From contig NZ_SCKT01000009.1 in NCBI RefSeq assembly GCF_014155765.1, positions 1 through 64,000 of the forward strand: a stretch of DNA of 64,000 nucleotides, given 5' to 3'. The notes beneath the pieces were generated by a model. That model did not search any database. It was given only the letters and a program-made list of their open reading frames with translations, and was not told the DNA's origin. The translations under genes were made by a program, and so were the position numbers. Positions 15,986-25,864 of the stretch are shown in pieces (positions within the stretch are counted from its first letter, which is position 1; each line of letters opens with the position of its first letter). The DNA is from Pantoea dispersa (lineage in GTDB: Bacteria; Pseudomonadota; Gammaproteobacteria; Enterobacterales; Enterobacteriaceae).

Positions 15986-16660
15986 TCAACCCTCTTTCCT
16001 CTCCGTCTTCACACTCTCCGCCGCCGTCTCTTCCTCTTTATCCTCTTTCACCGTTCTGCTGGCCGTCAGCAGGAACGGGGATTGCTGCCAGCGGGTGCGG
16101 CGGTCGCGCAGCAGGGTACGGGTCAGGATAATGCCGATCGCCAGCGCCAGCAGCATCATCAGGCGCAGAATATTGGTGGTGTTATCCACCTGACGCGATT
16201 CCGTCACCAGCACATGCGTATCCAGCGTAATACGCAGAAAACCCTGCGGACCCTCTTTCCCTTCCAGCGGCTGGACAATCTGATGATTGAAATAACTACC
16301 AGCACGTTTACCGTCGAGCGCCAGGCGGTCGCGCACATTAATGCTCTCGCCGCTGTGGGCCACCAGGCTGCCGTCGTCGGCATAGACCGAAGCGTCCAGC
16401 ACACGGCTGTTATCCGTCATCTGATTCAGGATGGCTTCAATCTGCGTGCGGTTATCGTCGCTGTTGTCCATCAGCGGTTTCAGGCTGAACGCCACCTGGC
16501 GCGTCAGCGTGTGCGCCAGTTCCTCAACCTGTTCGGAACGGGCCATCTGATGGCCAAGACTAAACCATGACGCGCCCTGCATCAGCACCACTAACAGCGC
16601 CAGCGAGATAAGAACGATCACCGTGCGATGCAGGCGAAATTTCAGTGCGGTTTTGACCAT
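15986..16660 (-). CDS. ytjB: Smp/YtjB-type inner-membrane protein
   Basis: A 224-residue membrane protein with an N-terminal transmembrane helix (VIVLISLALLVVLMQ), a periplasmic sensor-like domain of about 120 residues, and a second helix (LRLMMLLALAIGIIL). This is the topology of E. coli YtjB (Smp). It is divergent from serB, as in E. coli, which fixes the identity. Its biochemical role is not known. The C-terminal tail is charged and low in complexity (VKEDKEEETAAES). It is the first conserved backbone gene to the right of the effector island. Confidence 0.88.
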   Translation of the reverse strand: MVKTALKFRLHRTVIVLISLALLVVLMQGASWFSLGHQMARSEQVEELAHTLTRQVAFSLKPLMDNSDDNRTQIEAILNQMTDNSRVLDASVYADDGSLVAHSGESINVRDRLALDGKRAGSYFNHQIVQPLEGKEGPQGFLRITLDTHVLVTESRQVDNTTNILRLMMLLALAIGIILTRTLLRDRRTRWQQSPFLLTASRTVKEDKEEETAAESVKTERKEG

Positions 16661-16767
16661 CAGAAACCCGTGTGACGTAACAGCAGAAAGGCTGGCAATT
16701 ATGTTGCCAGAACCCGCGCAGACAAGGTAGCCTCTTGCGTGGTTTTGTTGTCCCTACAGGAGCTGTA

Positions 16768-17745
16768 ATGCCAAATCGTCTTACCTGGTGCGATCTGCCC
16801 GCCGATGTCTCTCTTTGGCCGGGTTTACCCCTTTCCCTGAGCGGTGATGAAGTGATGCCGCTGGATTACCGTGCCGGTCGGACTGGCTGGTTACTGTATG
16901 GGCGCGGGCTCGATAAACAAAAACTGACCGATTATCAGCATCAGCTGGGCGCGGCGATGGTGATCGTCAGCGCGTGGAATGTCGATGAGTATCAGGTAAT
17001 CCGGCTGGCGGGCTCGCTGACACCGCGTGCCAGCAAGCTGGCGCATGAGGCTGGCTTTGATGTGGCGCCGCTCGGCAAAATCCCCCATCTGAAAACGCCA
17101 GGGCTGCTGGTCATGGACATGGATTCCACCGCCATCCAGATCGAGTGCATCGATGAGATCGCCAAACTGGCGGGCTGCGGCGAGCAGGTGGCGGAAGTGA
17201 CGGAACGCGCGATGCGCGGCGAGCTGGATTTTAAAGCCAGCCTGCGCGAGCGCGTGGCGAAGCTGGCCGGCGCTGACGCCAACATCCTGAAGCAGGTGCG
17301 CGATACGCTGCCGCTGATGCCGGGCCTGACCACGCTGGTGTACAAGTTGCAGGCGCTGGGCTGGCAGGTAGCGATTGCCTCGGGCGGTTTCACCTTCTAT
17401 GCCGATCACCTGCGACAGACGCTGCATCTGGCCGCTGCGGTAGCCAACGAACTGGAAATGCGTGACGGTAAGCTGACCGGCGAAGTGCTGGGGCAAATCG
17501 TCGACGCGCAATTTAAAGCCGATACCCTGAACAGTCTGGCCCAGCGCTTTGACATCGCACCGGAACAAACCGTGGCGATTGGCGATGGTGCTAACGATCT
17601 GCCGATGATTAAAACCGCGGCGCTGGGTATCGCCTATCATGCTAAACCCAAAGTGAATGAGCAGACGGAAGTGATTATCCGCCACGCTGACCTGATGGGG
17701 GTGTTCTGCATTCTCACCGGCAGCCTGATTCACGAAGAGCGTTAA
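16768..17745 (+). CDS. serB: Phosphoserine phosphatase
   Basis: Last step of serine synthesis: hydrolyses O-phosphoserine. It has the HAD-family motif DMDSTAIQ with the nucleophile Asp at about 117 and acid/base Asp two residues on, the SGGF motif near 210, and GDGANDLPM near 272. The ATG at 16768 follows CAGGAG and gives 325 residues, matching E. coli SerB (322); the upstream GTG at 16735 is not needed. radA begins 13 bases after the stop, as in E. coli, so the two are likely co-transcribed. Confidence 0.97.
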   Translation: MPNRLTWCDLPADVSLWPGLPLSLSGDEVMPLDYRAGRTGWLLYGRGLDKQKLTDYQHQLGAAMVIVSAWNVDEYQVIRLAGSLTPRASKLAHEAGFDVAPLGKIPHLKTPGLLVMDMDSTAIQIECIDEIAKLAGCGEQVAEVTERAMRGELDFKASLRERVAKLAGADANILKQVRDTLPLMPGLTTLVYKLQALGWQVAIASGGFTFYADHLRQTLHLAAAVANELEMRDGKLTGEVLGQIVDAQFKADTLNSLAQRFDIAPEQTVAIGDGANDLPMIKTAALGIAYHAKPKVNEQTEVIIRHADLMGVFCILTGSLIHEER

Positions 17746-17758
17746 CTGAGGATTTGAT

Positions 17759-19141
17759 TTGGCCAAAGCGGCAAAACGCGCCTTCGTCTGTAACGAATGC
17801 GGCGCTGACTATCCGCGCTGGCAGGGGCAATGCAGCGCCTGTCACGCCTGGAATACCATTACCGAGGTGCGCATTGCCGCCTCGCCTGCGGCTGCGCGCA
17901 ATGAGCGCCTGAGCGGCTATGCCGGCAGCGCCGGCACCAGCCGGGTGCAGAAGCTGTCGGAGATCAGTCTGGAAGCGCTGCCGCGTTTCTCGACCAGTTT
18001 TAAAGAGTTTGACCGCGTGCTGGGCGGTGGCGTGGTGCCGGGCAGCGCGATACTGATTGGCGGTAACCCTGGTGCCGGTAAATCGACGCTGCTGTTGCAG
18101 GTGATGTGTAAGCTGGCGGAAGGGATGAAAACCCTGTACGTCACCGGCGAAGAGTCGCTGCAGCAGGTGGCGATGCGCGCCCATCGTCTGGGATTGCCGA
18201 CGGAAAACCTCAATATGTTGTCGGAAACCAGCATCGAGCAGATCTGCCTGATCGCCGAGCAGGAGCAGCCGAAACTGATGGTGATCGACTCGATCCAGGT
18301 GATGCACATGGCGGAGATCCAGTCATCGCCGGGCAGCGTGGCGCAGGTGCGGGAAACTGCCGCTTACCTGACGCGCTTCGCCAAGACGCGCGGCGTGGCG
18401 ATCATCATGGTCGGTCACGTCACCAAAGATGGCTCGCTGGCCGGGCCGAAGGTGCTGGAGCACTGTATCGACTGTTCGGTGCTGCTGGACGGCGATGCCG
18501 ATTCGCGCTTCCGCACGCTGCGCAGCCACAAAAACCGCTTTGGCGCGGTGAATGAGCTGGGCGTCTTTGCCATGACCGAGCAGGGCATGCGCGAAGTCAG
18601 TAACCCGTCTGCTATCTTTTTGTCACGCGGCGATGAGATCACCTCCGGCAGTTCGGTGATGGTGGTCTGGGAGGGCACGCGCCCGCTGCTGGTTGAGATT
18701 CAGGCGCTGGTGGACCATTCGATGATGGGCAACCCGCGCCGCGTGGCGGTTGGGCTGGAGCAGAACCGTCTGGCGATTTTGCTGGCGGTGCTGCACCGGC
18801 ACGGCGGCCTGCAGATGGCCGATCAGGACGTGTTTGTGAACGTGGTCGGCGGCGTCAAAGTCACCGAGACCAGTGCAGACCTGGCGCTGCTGCTGGCGAT
18901 GGTGTCGAGCCTGCGCGATCGCCCGCTGCCGCAGGATCTGGTGATTTTTGGCGAAGTCGGGCTGGCCGGGGAGATTCGTCCGGTGCCGAGCGGTCAGGAG
19001 CGCATTTCCGAAGCGGCCAAGCACGGCTTTAAGCGCGCCATTGTGCCGGCAGGGAATGCGCCGAAGAAGGCGATTGACGGTATGAAGGTGTATAGCGCGA
19101 AGAAGCTGGCGGACGCGCTGGCGATTCTGGACGAGCTGTAA
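17759..19141 (+). CDS. radA: DNA repair protein RadA
   Basis: A branch-migration helicase related to RecA and Lon, active in recombinational repair. The 460 residues show a Cys4 zinc finger (C11, C14, C25, C28), a Walker A GGNPGAGKST near 100, the RadA-specific KNRFG motif near 258, and a C-terminal Lon-like domain. It begins with TTG at 17759 after a GAGG ribosome site; the residues that follow match the E. coli start. Same operon as serB. Confidence 0.96.
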   Translation: MAKAAKRAFVCNECGADYPRWQGQCSACHAWNTITEVRIAASPAAARNERLSGYAGSAGTSRVQKLSEISLEALPRFSTSFKEFDRVLGGGVVPGSAILIGGNPGAGKSTLLLQVMCKLAEGMKTLYVTGEESLQQVAMRAHRLGLPTENLNMLSETSIEQICLIAEQEQPKLMVIDSIQVMHMAEIQSSPGSVAQVRETAAYLTRFAKTRGVAIIMVGHVTKDGSLAGPKVLEHCIDCSVLLDGDADSRFRTLRSHKNRFGAVNELGVFAMTEQGMREVSNPSAIFLSRGDEITSGSSVMVVWEGTRPLLVEIQALVDHSMMGNPRRVAVGLEQNRLAILLAVLHRHGGLQMADQDVFVNVVGGVKVTETSADLALLLAMVSSLRDRPLPQDLVIFGEVGLAGEIRPVPSGQERISEAAKHGFKRAIVPAGNAPKKAIDGMKVYSAKKLADALAILDEL

Positions 19142-19184
19142 GGCGGGTTGTTGGGGAGGGGGTTTGGCTTGTGGCTCCACCTTT

Positions 19185-19325
19185 TCCCTCACCCTAACCC
19201 TCTCCCGCTTGCGGGAGAGGGGACCGATCGGAGAGGCGGAAAGTACGGCGTTGTTCTGCCATTTACCGCTCTGTTCAGGATTTTCCTCCTCTCCCGCTGG
19301 GCGGGAGAGGGCCGGGGTGAGGGCC
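19185..19325. repeat. Pair of inverted REP-like palindromes
   Basis: Two copies of a CCCTCACCC-CCCTCTCCCGC-GCGGGAGAGGG type element face each other in the radA-nadR gap. Each forms a hairpin (CCCTCTCCCGC/GCGGGAGAGGG). The same family recurs at 27491-27675. They could act as an mRNA 3' stabiliser or terminator for radA. Confidence 0.85.
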
Positions 19326-19365
19326 CGCGCGCACCATCCCTCTAATTCCATGCAGGAGGCACCAC

Positions 19366-20592
19366 ATGTCATCGTTTGACTATCTGAAAACCGCGATTCG
19401 CCAGCAGGGACACACATTGCAGCAGGTGGCTGATGCCAGCGGGATGACCAAAGGCTATCTGAGCCAGTTGCTGAATGCCAAAATCAAAAGCCCGAGCGCG
19501 CAGAAGCTGGAAGCGCTGCACCGTTTTCTCGGGCTGGAATTCCCGCGTCGCGACAAAACCGTGGGCGTGGTGTTCGGGAAGTTCTATCCGCTGCACACTG
19601 GCCACATCTACCTGATCCAGCGCGCCTGTAGCCAGGTCGATGAGCTGCACATCATCATGGGCCATGACGATCCGCGCGATCGTCAGCTGTTTGAGAACAG
19701 CGCCATGTCGCAGCAGCCCACCATCAGCGATCGTCTGCGCTGGCTGCTGCAGACCTTCAAGTACCAGAAAAACATCCGTATCCATTCGTTCAACGAAGAG
19801 GGCATCGAGCCCTATCCGCACGGCTGGGATGTGTGGAGCGCCGGTGTGAAAACCTTCCTCGCGGAGCAGGGCATTGAGCCCGACTGCGTGTATACCAGCG
19901 AAGAACCGGATGCGCCGATGTATCAGCAGCATCTGGGCATTCCGGCAGTGGTGATCGATCCGCATCGATCGTTTATGAACATCAGCGGCAGCCAGATTCG
20001 TCAGGATCCGTTCCGCTACTGGGAGTACATCCCGACTGAAGTGAAGCCGTTCTTCGTGCGCACCGTGGCGGTGCTCGGCGGTGAATCGAGCGGCAAATCG
20101 ACGCTGGTCAACAAGCTGGCCAACATCTTTAACACCACCAGCGCGTGGGAGTATGGCCGCGATTATGTCTTCTCGCACCTCGGCGGCGACGAGATGGCGC
20201 TGCAATACTCCGACTACGACAAAATCGCGCTCGGCCAGGCGCAGTACATCGATTTTGCCGTCAAATACGCCAACAAAGTGGCGTTTATTGACACCGACTT
20301 CATCACTACCCAGGCGTTCTGCCTTAAGTATGAAGGGCGCGAGCACCCGTTCGTGCAGGCGCTGATCGATAAGTACCGCTTTGACCTGGTGATTCTGCTG
20401 GAAAATAATGTGCCGTGGGTGGCCGACGGCCTGCGCAGCCTCGGCAGTTCGATGGATCGCCGCGAGTTCCAGTCGATGCTGGTCACCATGCTGCGTGAAA
20501 ATCACATTGAATATGTGCACGTCAAAGAGGATGACTACGACACACGCTTCCTGCGCTGTGTCGAGCTGGTGAAGCAGATGCTGGGCAGCTAG
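19366..20592 (+). CDS. nadR: NadR trifunctional NAD regulator / NMN adenylyltransferase / ribosylnicotinamide kinase
   Basis: Controls and performs NAD salvage. N-terminal helix-turn-helix (about 1-60, QQVADASGMTKGYLSQLL), central NMN adenylyltransferase with GKFYPLHTGH (about 72-81), and a C-terminal ribosylnicotinamide kinase with Walker A GGESSGKST (about 238-246). 408 residues against 410 in E. coli. ATG follows AGGAGG at 7 bases. The helix-turn-helix represses NAD synthesis genes in E. coli, and the same is expected here. Confidence 0.96.
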   Translation: MSSFDYLKTAIRQQGHTLQQVADASGMTKGYLSQLLNAKIKSPSAQKLEALHRFLGLEFPRRDKTVGVVFGKFYPLHTGHIYLIQRACSQVDELHIIMGHDDPRDRQLFENSAMSQQPTISDRLRWLLQTFKYQKNIRIHSFNEEGIEPYPHGWDVWSAGVKTFLAEQGIEPDCVYTSEEPDAPMYQQHLGIPAVVIDPHRSFMNISGSQIRQDPFRYWEYIPTEVKPFFVRTVAVLGGESSGKSTLVNKLANIFNTTSAWEYGRDYVFSHLGGDEMALQYSDYDKIALGQAQYIDFAVKYANKVAFIDTDFITTQAFCLKYEGREHPFVQALIDKYRFDLVILLENNVPWVADGLRSLGSSMDRREFQSMLVTMLRENHIEYVHVKEDDYDTRFLRCVELVKQMLGS

Positions 20593-20604
20593 CTCAGCAC
20601 AACA

Positions 20605-20629
20605 AAAAAGGCGCCGCGGCGCCTTTTTG
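20605..20629. terminator. Bidirectional terminator between nadR and ettA
   Basis: Perfect hairpin GGCGCC-GC-GGCGCC flanked by an A run on the left and a T run on the right, so it serves both convergent genes. Confidence 0.9.
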
Positions 20630-20641
20630 TTATCACAGCGA

Positions 20642-22309
20642 TTACTTCGCCATGCGCTTGTACTTGATACGCTTCGGCTCCAGCGCTTCGGCGCCGAGGG
20701 TGCGTTTCTTGTACTCTTCGTACTCGGTAAAGTTACCTTCGAAGAACTCCACCTTACCTTCATCCTGATAGTCGATGATGTGGGTGGCGATACGGTCGAG
20801 GAACCAGCGGTCGTGCGAGATCACCATCGCGCAGCCCGGGAACTCCAGCAGGGCGTTTTCCAGTGCGCGCAGGGTTTCGATGTCCAGGTCGTTGGTTGGC
20901 TCATCGAGCAGCAGCAGGTTGCCGCCCACCTGCAGCAGTTTCGCCAGGTGCAGACGACCACGCTCACCACCGGACAGTTCGCCGACGCGTTTGCCCTGAT
21001 CGGTGCCCTTGAAGTTGAAGCGACCGACATAAGCGCGGCTCGGCATTTCGGTGTTGCCGATGCGCATGATGTCCTGACCGCCGGAAACTTCTTCCCACAC
21101 GGTTTTGGAATTATCCATTGCATCGCGGAACTGATCGACCGACGCCAGCTTCACGGTTTCGCCCAGCTCGATGCTGCCGGAATCCGGCTGCTCCTGGCCT
21201 GACATCATGCGGAACAGCGTCGATTTACCGGCGCCGTTAGGGCCGATGATGCCGACGATGGCGCCTTTCGGCAGCGAGAACGATAGATCGTCAATCAGCA
21301 CGCGATCGCCATACGCTTTGCTCAGGTTCTTCACTTCCAGCACTTTGTCGCCGAGGCGCGCACCAGGTGGAATGAACAGTTCGTTGGTCTCGTTACGTTT
21401 CTGATAATCGGTGTTGTTGAGCTCTTCAAAGCGCGCCAGACGGGCTTTGCCCTTGGACTGACGGCCTTTCGCGCCCTGACGCACCCACTCCAGCTCTTTC
21501 TCGATCGATTTGCGACGTGCCGCTTCCTGAGAAGCCTCCTGCGCCAGACGCTGATCTTTCTGCTCCAGCCATGAGGAGTAGTTGCCTTCCCATGGAATCC
21601 CTTCACCACGGTCCAGCTCCAGAATCCAGCCGGCAACGTTATCGAGGAAGTAACGGTCGTGGGTGATAGCTACCACGGTGCCTTCGAAGTCGTGCAGGAA
21701 ACGCTCCAGCCACGCGACGGATTCGGCATCCAGGTGGTTGGTCGGTTCGTCGAGCAGCAGCATGTCTGGCTTTTCCAGCAGCAGACGGCACAGCGCGACG
21801 CGGCGGCGTTCACCACCGGACAGGTTCGCGATTTTGGCATCCCACTCCGGCAGACGCATGGCATCGGCAGCGCGGTTCAGCTGGGTTTCCAGGTTGTGCC
21901 CGTCGTGTGCCTGGATCACTTCTTCCAGACGGCCCTGCTCAGCGGCCAGCTTGTCGAAGTCGGCATCCGGATCGGCGTACAGCGCGTACACTTCGTCGAG
22001 ACGCTTCAGCGCGCCAACCACTTCCGCGACGGCTTCTTCCACCGACTCACGCACGGTGTGTTCCGGGTTCAGCTGAGGTTCCTGCGGCAGATAGCCGACT
22101 TTGATGCCCGGCTGCGGGCGCGCTTCCCCTTCGATATCTTTATCAATGCCGGCCATGATGCGCAGCAGGGTCGATTTACCCGCGCCGTTCAGGCCGAGTA
22201 CGCCAATTTTGGCGCCAGGGAAAAAGCTAAGGGAGATATTCTTCAGAATGTGACGCTTCGGCGGAACCACTTTGCCGACGCGATGCATGCTATAGACGAA
22301 TTGAGCCAC
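20642..22309 (-). CDS. ettA: Energy-dependent translational throttle protein EttA (ABC-F ATPase)
   Basis: A ribosome-bound ABC-F ATPase that gates entry into elongation according to energy state. 555 residues with two nucleotide-binding domains: Walker A GLNGAGKST (39-47) and GPNGAGKST (near 357), each with an LSGGER signature, and the charged linker arm (QEASQEAARRKSIEKELEW) typical of the family. No membrane segments. Convergent with nadR, as in E. coli, where this gene was yjjK. Confidence 0.95.
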   Translation of the reverse strand: MAQFVYSMHRVGKVVPPKRHILKNISLSFFPGAKIGVLGLNGAGKSTLLRIMAGIDKDIEGEARPQPGIKVGYLPQEPQLNPEHTVRESVEEAVAEVVGALKRLDEVYALYADPDADFDKLAAEQGRLEEVIQAHDGHNLETQLNRAADAMRLPEWDAKIANLSGGERRRVALCRLLLEKPDMLLLDEPTNHLDAESVAWLERFLHDFEGTVVAITHDRYFLDNVAGWILELDRGEGIPWEGNYSSWLEQKDQRLAQEASQEAARRKSIEKELEWVRQGAKGRQSKGKARLARFEELNNTDYQKRNETNELFIPPGARLGDKVLEVKNLSKAYGDRVLIDDLSFSLPKGAIVGIIGPNGAGKSTLFRMMSGQEQPDSGSIELGETVKLASVDQFRDAMDNSKTVWEEVSGGQDIMRIGNTEMPSRAYVGRFNFKGTDQGKRVGELSGGERGRLHLAKLLQVGGNLLLLDEPTNDLDIETLRALENALLEFPGCAMVISHDRWFLDRIATHIIDYQDEGKVEFFEGNFTEYEEYKKRTLGAEALEPKRIKYKRMAK

Positions 22310-22425
22310 GTTGTGATGAGCCTCTTGGTCTGTAATGGGTGGAACGTCAGATGCTGAAGTTTAGCCGTTTTCACCCGGCAATCACAGCCGCATTGCGCGC
22401 AATCTTACGCAGCGGCGGAATAATG

Positions 22426-23190
22426 CTAACCGCAGTGCAGGGTGAGCCTGGCCGCCTGCAGCACGGCGAGCAGCGCGGGCGGAGGCGGGCTGTCGCTGAC
22501 CAGCATATCAAACAGCGAGAAGTCGCCAATGCGCGCCGGCAGTACCTTGCCGTACTTGCTGCTGTCGCCGACCACGATTTTGGTCTGCGCCCGCTGCAGC
22601 GCCAGATGCTTGATGGGCAGTTCGTTGAGGTTATAACAGGTGGCACCCTGCGCGGCGTCCATGCCGGCGGCAGAGATAAAGGCTTTATTGGGGCAGAGCG
22701 CATCCAGCACCGTGACCTGCTCGAGCGGGGTAAACACGGCGTTATCGGCGTGGAATTCGCCGCCGCACAGAATCACCCGACAGTGCGGCTTCTCTTTTAA
22801 CGCCAGAAAGGTGTTGATCGCGCTGCAGATGGCGGTGAAGGGCAGATCGTTATCGATCGCTTCGATCACCAGCGGCAACGTGGTGCCGCAGTCGAAAAAC
22901 ACCGTGTCGTTGGCCTGTACCAGCGCGGCAGCCCGCTGTGCCAGCAGACGTTTCTTGCTGACGTTGAGGTTTTGCTGGTCGCTGACAAAATAGTGCGCCA
23001 CGTTCTGCCGCGGGTCGCGCATCACATAGCCACCCAGCAGCACCACGCCCTGCGTCGCGCCGGTTAAATCGCGGCGGATGGTCATTTCTGACACGCCCAG
23101 CAGTTGCGCGGCCTGTTTTAAGTGCAGGGTGTCGCTGTGTTTCAGCGCCTGCGCCAGCTTATTGATTCGTTCGTCGCGGCGGGTTTCCAT
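22426..23190 (-). CDS. deoR: DeoR-family transcriptional repressor
   Basis: About 254 residues, closely similar to E. coli DeoR, which represses nucleoside catabolism in response to deoxyribose-5-phosphate. N-terminal helix-turn-helix (HLKQAAQLLGVSEMTIRRDL) and a DeoR sugar-phosphate-binding domain (VFFDCGTTLPLVIEAIDN, LKEKPHCRVILCGGEFH). I start it at the Met matching E. coli (METRRDERI); an in-frame TTG at 23208 is an alternative. The gene sits elsewhere in E. coli, and no deo genes are in this window. Confidence 0.87.
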   Translation of the reverse strand: METRRDERINKLAQALKHSDTLHLKQAAQLLGVSEMTIRRDLTGATQGVVLLGGYVMRDPRQNVAHYFVSDQQNLNVSKKRLLAQRAAALVQANDTVFFDCGTTLPLVIEAIDNDLPFTAICSAINTFLALKEKPHCRVILCGGEFHADNAVFTPLEQVTVLDALCPNKAFISAAGMDAAQGATCYNLNELPIKHLALQRAQTKIVVGDSSKYGKVLPARIGDFSLFDMLVSDSPPPPALLAVLQAARLTLHCG

Positions 23191-23303
23191 CAGTAACAGT
23201 TCGCTCAACCTTCGCTGCGGCCGGAATGGCCGGGTGGAGGGTAAACATAAGTTTTTTCTTGCAGATTAACAACCTGTCTTCTGCCTGCCCGCCCGCCGCA
23301 CGG

Positions 23304-24002
23304 CTAAATCGCCACCAGCCCGCGCACGCCCTCGCTCTCCATATTCGCCCCTGCGCCACGCTGCACAATTTCGCCGCGCGACATCACCAGATAGCTGTCG
23401 GCCAGTTCGGCGGCGAAATCGTAAAACTGCTCAACCAGCAGGATCGCCATGTCACCGCGCTGTGCCAGCTGGCGGATCACTGCACCGATCTCTTTGATCA
23501 CCGACGGCTGGATCCCTTCGGTCGGCTCATCGAGGATCAGCAGCTGCGGCTGGCAGGCCAGCGCCCGGCCGATCGCCAGCTGCTGCTGCTGGCCGCCTGA
23601 CAGATCGCCACCGCGCCGCGTTTTCATCTCGCGCAGCACCGGAAACAGCTGGTAGATCTCTTCCGGTACCCGGCTGGCCTGGGTGCCGGAGAAGCGCGCC
23701 AGCCCCATCAGCAGGTTCTCTTCCACCGTCAGACGCGGAAAAATTTCGCGCCCCTGCGGCACGTAAGCAATACCGGCCTGTACGCGCTGGTGTGGCTTGC
23801 GCGTGTTAATCAGCTGGTTCTGCCAGCGAACCTCGCCGGATTTGACCGGAATCAGCCCCATCAGACACTTCAGCAGCGTGGTTTTGCCCACGCCGTTGCG
23901 CCCCAGCAGGCAGGTGATCTCGCCCGGGCGAGCCTCAAACGACAGACCGCGCAGGATATGGCTGCCGCCGTAATATTGATGCAGTTCTGCTACCTGTAAC
24001 AT
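23304..24002 (-). CDS. urtE: Urea ABC transporter ATPase UrtE
   Basis: One of two ATPases that power urea import. 232 residues, with Walker A GRNGVGKTT (34-42), signature DLSGGQQQQLAIGRAL and Walker B LLILDEPTEG, in the LivF-like short form. The start lies 1 base after the urtD stop. Last gene of the minus-strand urea operon. UrtE-type identity follows from the complete urtABCDE set beside urea-degrading enzymes. Confidence 0.92.
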   Translation of the reverse strand: MLQVAELHQYYGGSHILRGLSFEARPGEITCLLGRNGVGKTTLLKCLMGLIPVKSGEVRWQNQLINTRKPHQRVQAGIAYVPQGREIFPRLTVEENLLMGLARFSGTQASRVPEEIYQLFPVLREMKTRRGGDLSGGQQQQLAIGRALACQPQLLILDEPTEGIQPSVIKEIGAVIRQLAQRGDMAILLVEQFYDFAAELADSYLVMSRGEIVQRGAGANMESEGVRGLVAI

Positions 24003-24003
24003 C

Positions 24004-24795
24004 TCAGCGCCCCAGATATACGTCGATAACCCGATCGTCCGCCTGTACCTCGCGCAGCGATCCCTCAGCCAGCACCTGGCCCTGATGCAGCACCGTCACG
24101 TGGTCGGCAATGGTTTCCACAAAGCCCATGTCATGTTCCACCACCATCAGCGAGTGCTTGCCCGCCAGGCTGCGGAACAGCTCGGCGGTGTAGTCGGTTT
24201 CGGCATCGGTCATGCCGGCTGCCGGTTCGTCCAGCAGCAGCAGGTGCGGCTCCTGCACCAGCAGCATGCCGATTTCGAGAAACTGCTTCTGCCCGTGCGA
24301 CAGCAGACCTGCCTGCCGCTGGCGTTCGCCGCCGAGCCGCAGCAGTTTCAGCACCTCGTCGATGCGATCGCGCTGCTCGCCGCTAAGCCGGGCGCGCAGG
24401 CTGGCCCACACCGATTTATCGTTTTTCAGCGCGATTTCGAGGTTTTCAAACACCGTCAGCGCTTCAAACACCGTGGGTTTCTGAAACTTGCGGCCAATGC
24501 CGGCACGGGCGATTTCGACCGGCGACAGCTGGCGCAGATCGGTATCCTGGTCGTAGATCACCTGGCCGCTGTCCGGGCGGGTTTTGCCGGTGATCACGTC
24601 CATCAGCGTGGTTTTTCCCGCGCCGTTCGGGCCGATCACGCAGCGCAGTTCGCCGACGCCAATCTGCAATGACAGATCGGTCAGCGCGCGGAAGCCGTCA
24701 AACGAGACGTTGATGTTCTCCAGCAGCAGCACCGGATCGGTTTGCTGACGATGGCGATCCGCCGGGTGCGGTTGGGTAAACAGTTGCTCAGTCAT
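24004..24795 (-). CDS. urtD: Urea ABC transporter ATPase UrtD
   Basis: Second ATPase of the urea importer, LivG-like. Walker A GPNGAGKTTLMD, a LSHGQKQFLEIGMLL signature variant and LLLLDEPAAGMTDAE. I use the ATG at 24795, which follows GGAGG at 6 bases and overlaps the urtC stop by 8 bases, rather than the longer frame from 24819. About 263 residues. Confidence 0.92.
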   Translation of the reverse strand: MTEQLFTQPHPADRHRQQTDPVLLLENINVSFDGFRALTDLSLQIGVGELRCVIGPNGAGKTTLMDVITGKTRPDSGQVIYDQDTDLRQLSPVEIARAGIGRKFQKPTVFEALTVFENLEIALKNDKSVWASLRARLSGEQRDRIDEVLKLLRLGGERQRQAGLLSHGQKQFLEIGMLLVQEPHLLLLDEPAAGMTDAETDYTAELFRSLAGKHSLMVVEHDMGFVETIADHVTVLHQGQVLAEGSLREVQADDRVIDVYLGR

Positions 24796-25864
24796 GACGC
24801 CTCCGGCGCAGCAGGCCAATTACGCCACGCGGCAGGAACAGCGTGACCAGGATGAACATCAGGCCGAGGAAAAACAGCCAGTATTCCGGGAAGGCGACGG
24901 TGAACCAGCTTTTGGCACCGTTGACGATGGCCGCACCCAGCAGCGGGCCAATCAGCGTGCCGCGTCCACCGAGCGCCACCCAAATCGCCGCTTCAATCGA
25001 GTTGGTCGGCGACATTTCACTCGGGTTGATGATGCCGACCTGCGGCACATACAGCGCACCGGCCAGCCCGCACAGCACGGCGGAGAGCGTCCAGACGAAC
25101 AGCTTGAAACCCTTCGGATCGTAACCAATAAACATCAGGCGGTTTTCCGCATCGCGCGCCGCCGTCAGCACGCGACCAAACTTACTGCGCGCCAGGGCAA
25201 AGCCCAGCGCCAGGCTGAACAGCAGCAATAGCACGGTCGCGATAAACAGTGCGATACGCGTGCCGGTGGCGGTGACGCTGAAACCGAGCAGGGTAGTAAA
25301 ACCGGTAAAGCCGTTGTTGCCGCCAAAGCCGGTTTCGTTGCGGAAAAACAGCAGCATGCCAGCGTAAGTCAGCGCCTGCGTCATGATAGAAAAGTAGACG
25401 CCTTTGATTCTGGAGCGAAAGGCGAAGAAGCCAAACAGCAGCGCCAGCAGGCCCGGCACCAGTACAATCAGACACAGCGCCCAGAGAAAGTGCTGGCTAC
25501 CGGCCCAGAACCACGGCAGCTCATTCCACGACAGAAACGACATAAACGCCGGCAAACCGCTGCCTGCGGCCTGGCGCATCAGGTACATGCCCATGGCATA
25601 GCCGCCGAGAGCAAAAAACAGCCCGTGGCCGAGCGACAGCAGCCCGGCGTAGCCCCACACCAGATCCAGCGCCACCGCGACAATCGCATAGCAGAGGATT
25701 TTGCCCACCAGCGTCAGCGTATAGGTGGAGATCGCCAGCGGATGGCTGGCGGGCAGCAGGGCGCAGAACGGCAGCACCAGCAGCAGCGCGGTCACGATGA
25801 CGCCGAGAATCAGGCTGAGGCGCGGCGCTTTGCGCACCGCGCGTAAGGTCAGTGGCTGGCTCAT
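24788..25864 (-). CDS. urtC: Urea ABC transporter permease UrtC
   Basis: Inner-membrane permease, LivM-like, 358 residues with about ten hydrophobic segments (LILGVIVTALLLVLPFCAL first) and the family loop GPLLGAAIVNGAK near the C-terminus. The start overlaps the urtB stop, and the end overlaps urtD, so translation is probably coupled. It forms the channel with UrtB. Confidence 0.93.
   Translation of the reverse strand: MSQPLTLRAVRKAPRLSLILGVIVTALLLVLPFCALLPASHPLAISTYTLTLVGKILCYAIVAVALDLVWGYAGLLSLGHGLFFALGGYAMGMYLMRQAAGSGLPAFMSFLSWNELPWFWAGSQHFLWALCLIVLVPGLLALLFGFFAFRSRIKGVYFSIMTQALTYAGMLLFFRNETGFGGNNGFTGFTTLLGFSVTATGTRIALFIATVLLLLFSLALGFALARSKFGRVLTAARDAENRLMFIGYDPKGFKLFVWTLSAVLCGLAGALYVPQVGIINPSEMSPTNSIEAAIWVALGGRGTLIGPLLGAAIVNGAKSWFTVAFPEYWLFFLGLMFILVTLFLPRGVIGLLRRRRHD

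Noticed and set aside
15854-16570. 238-codon plus-strand frame over ytjB
   Set aside because: Antisense of the conserved membrane protein and overlapping the SymE remnant; no motif.
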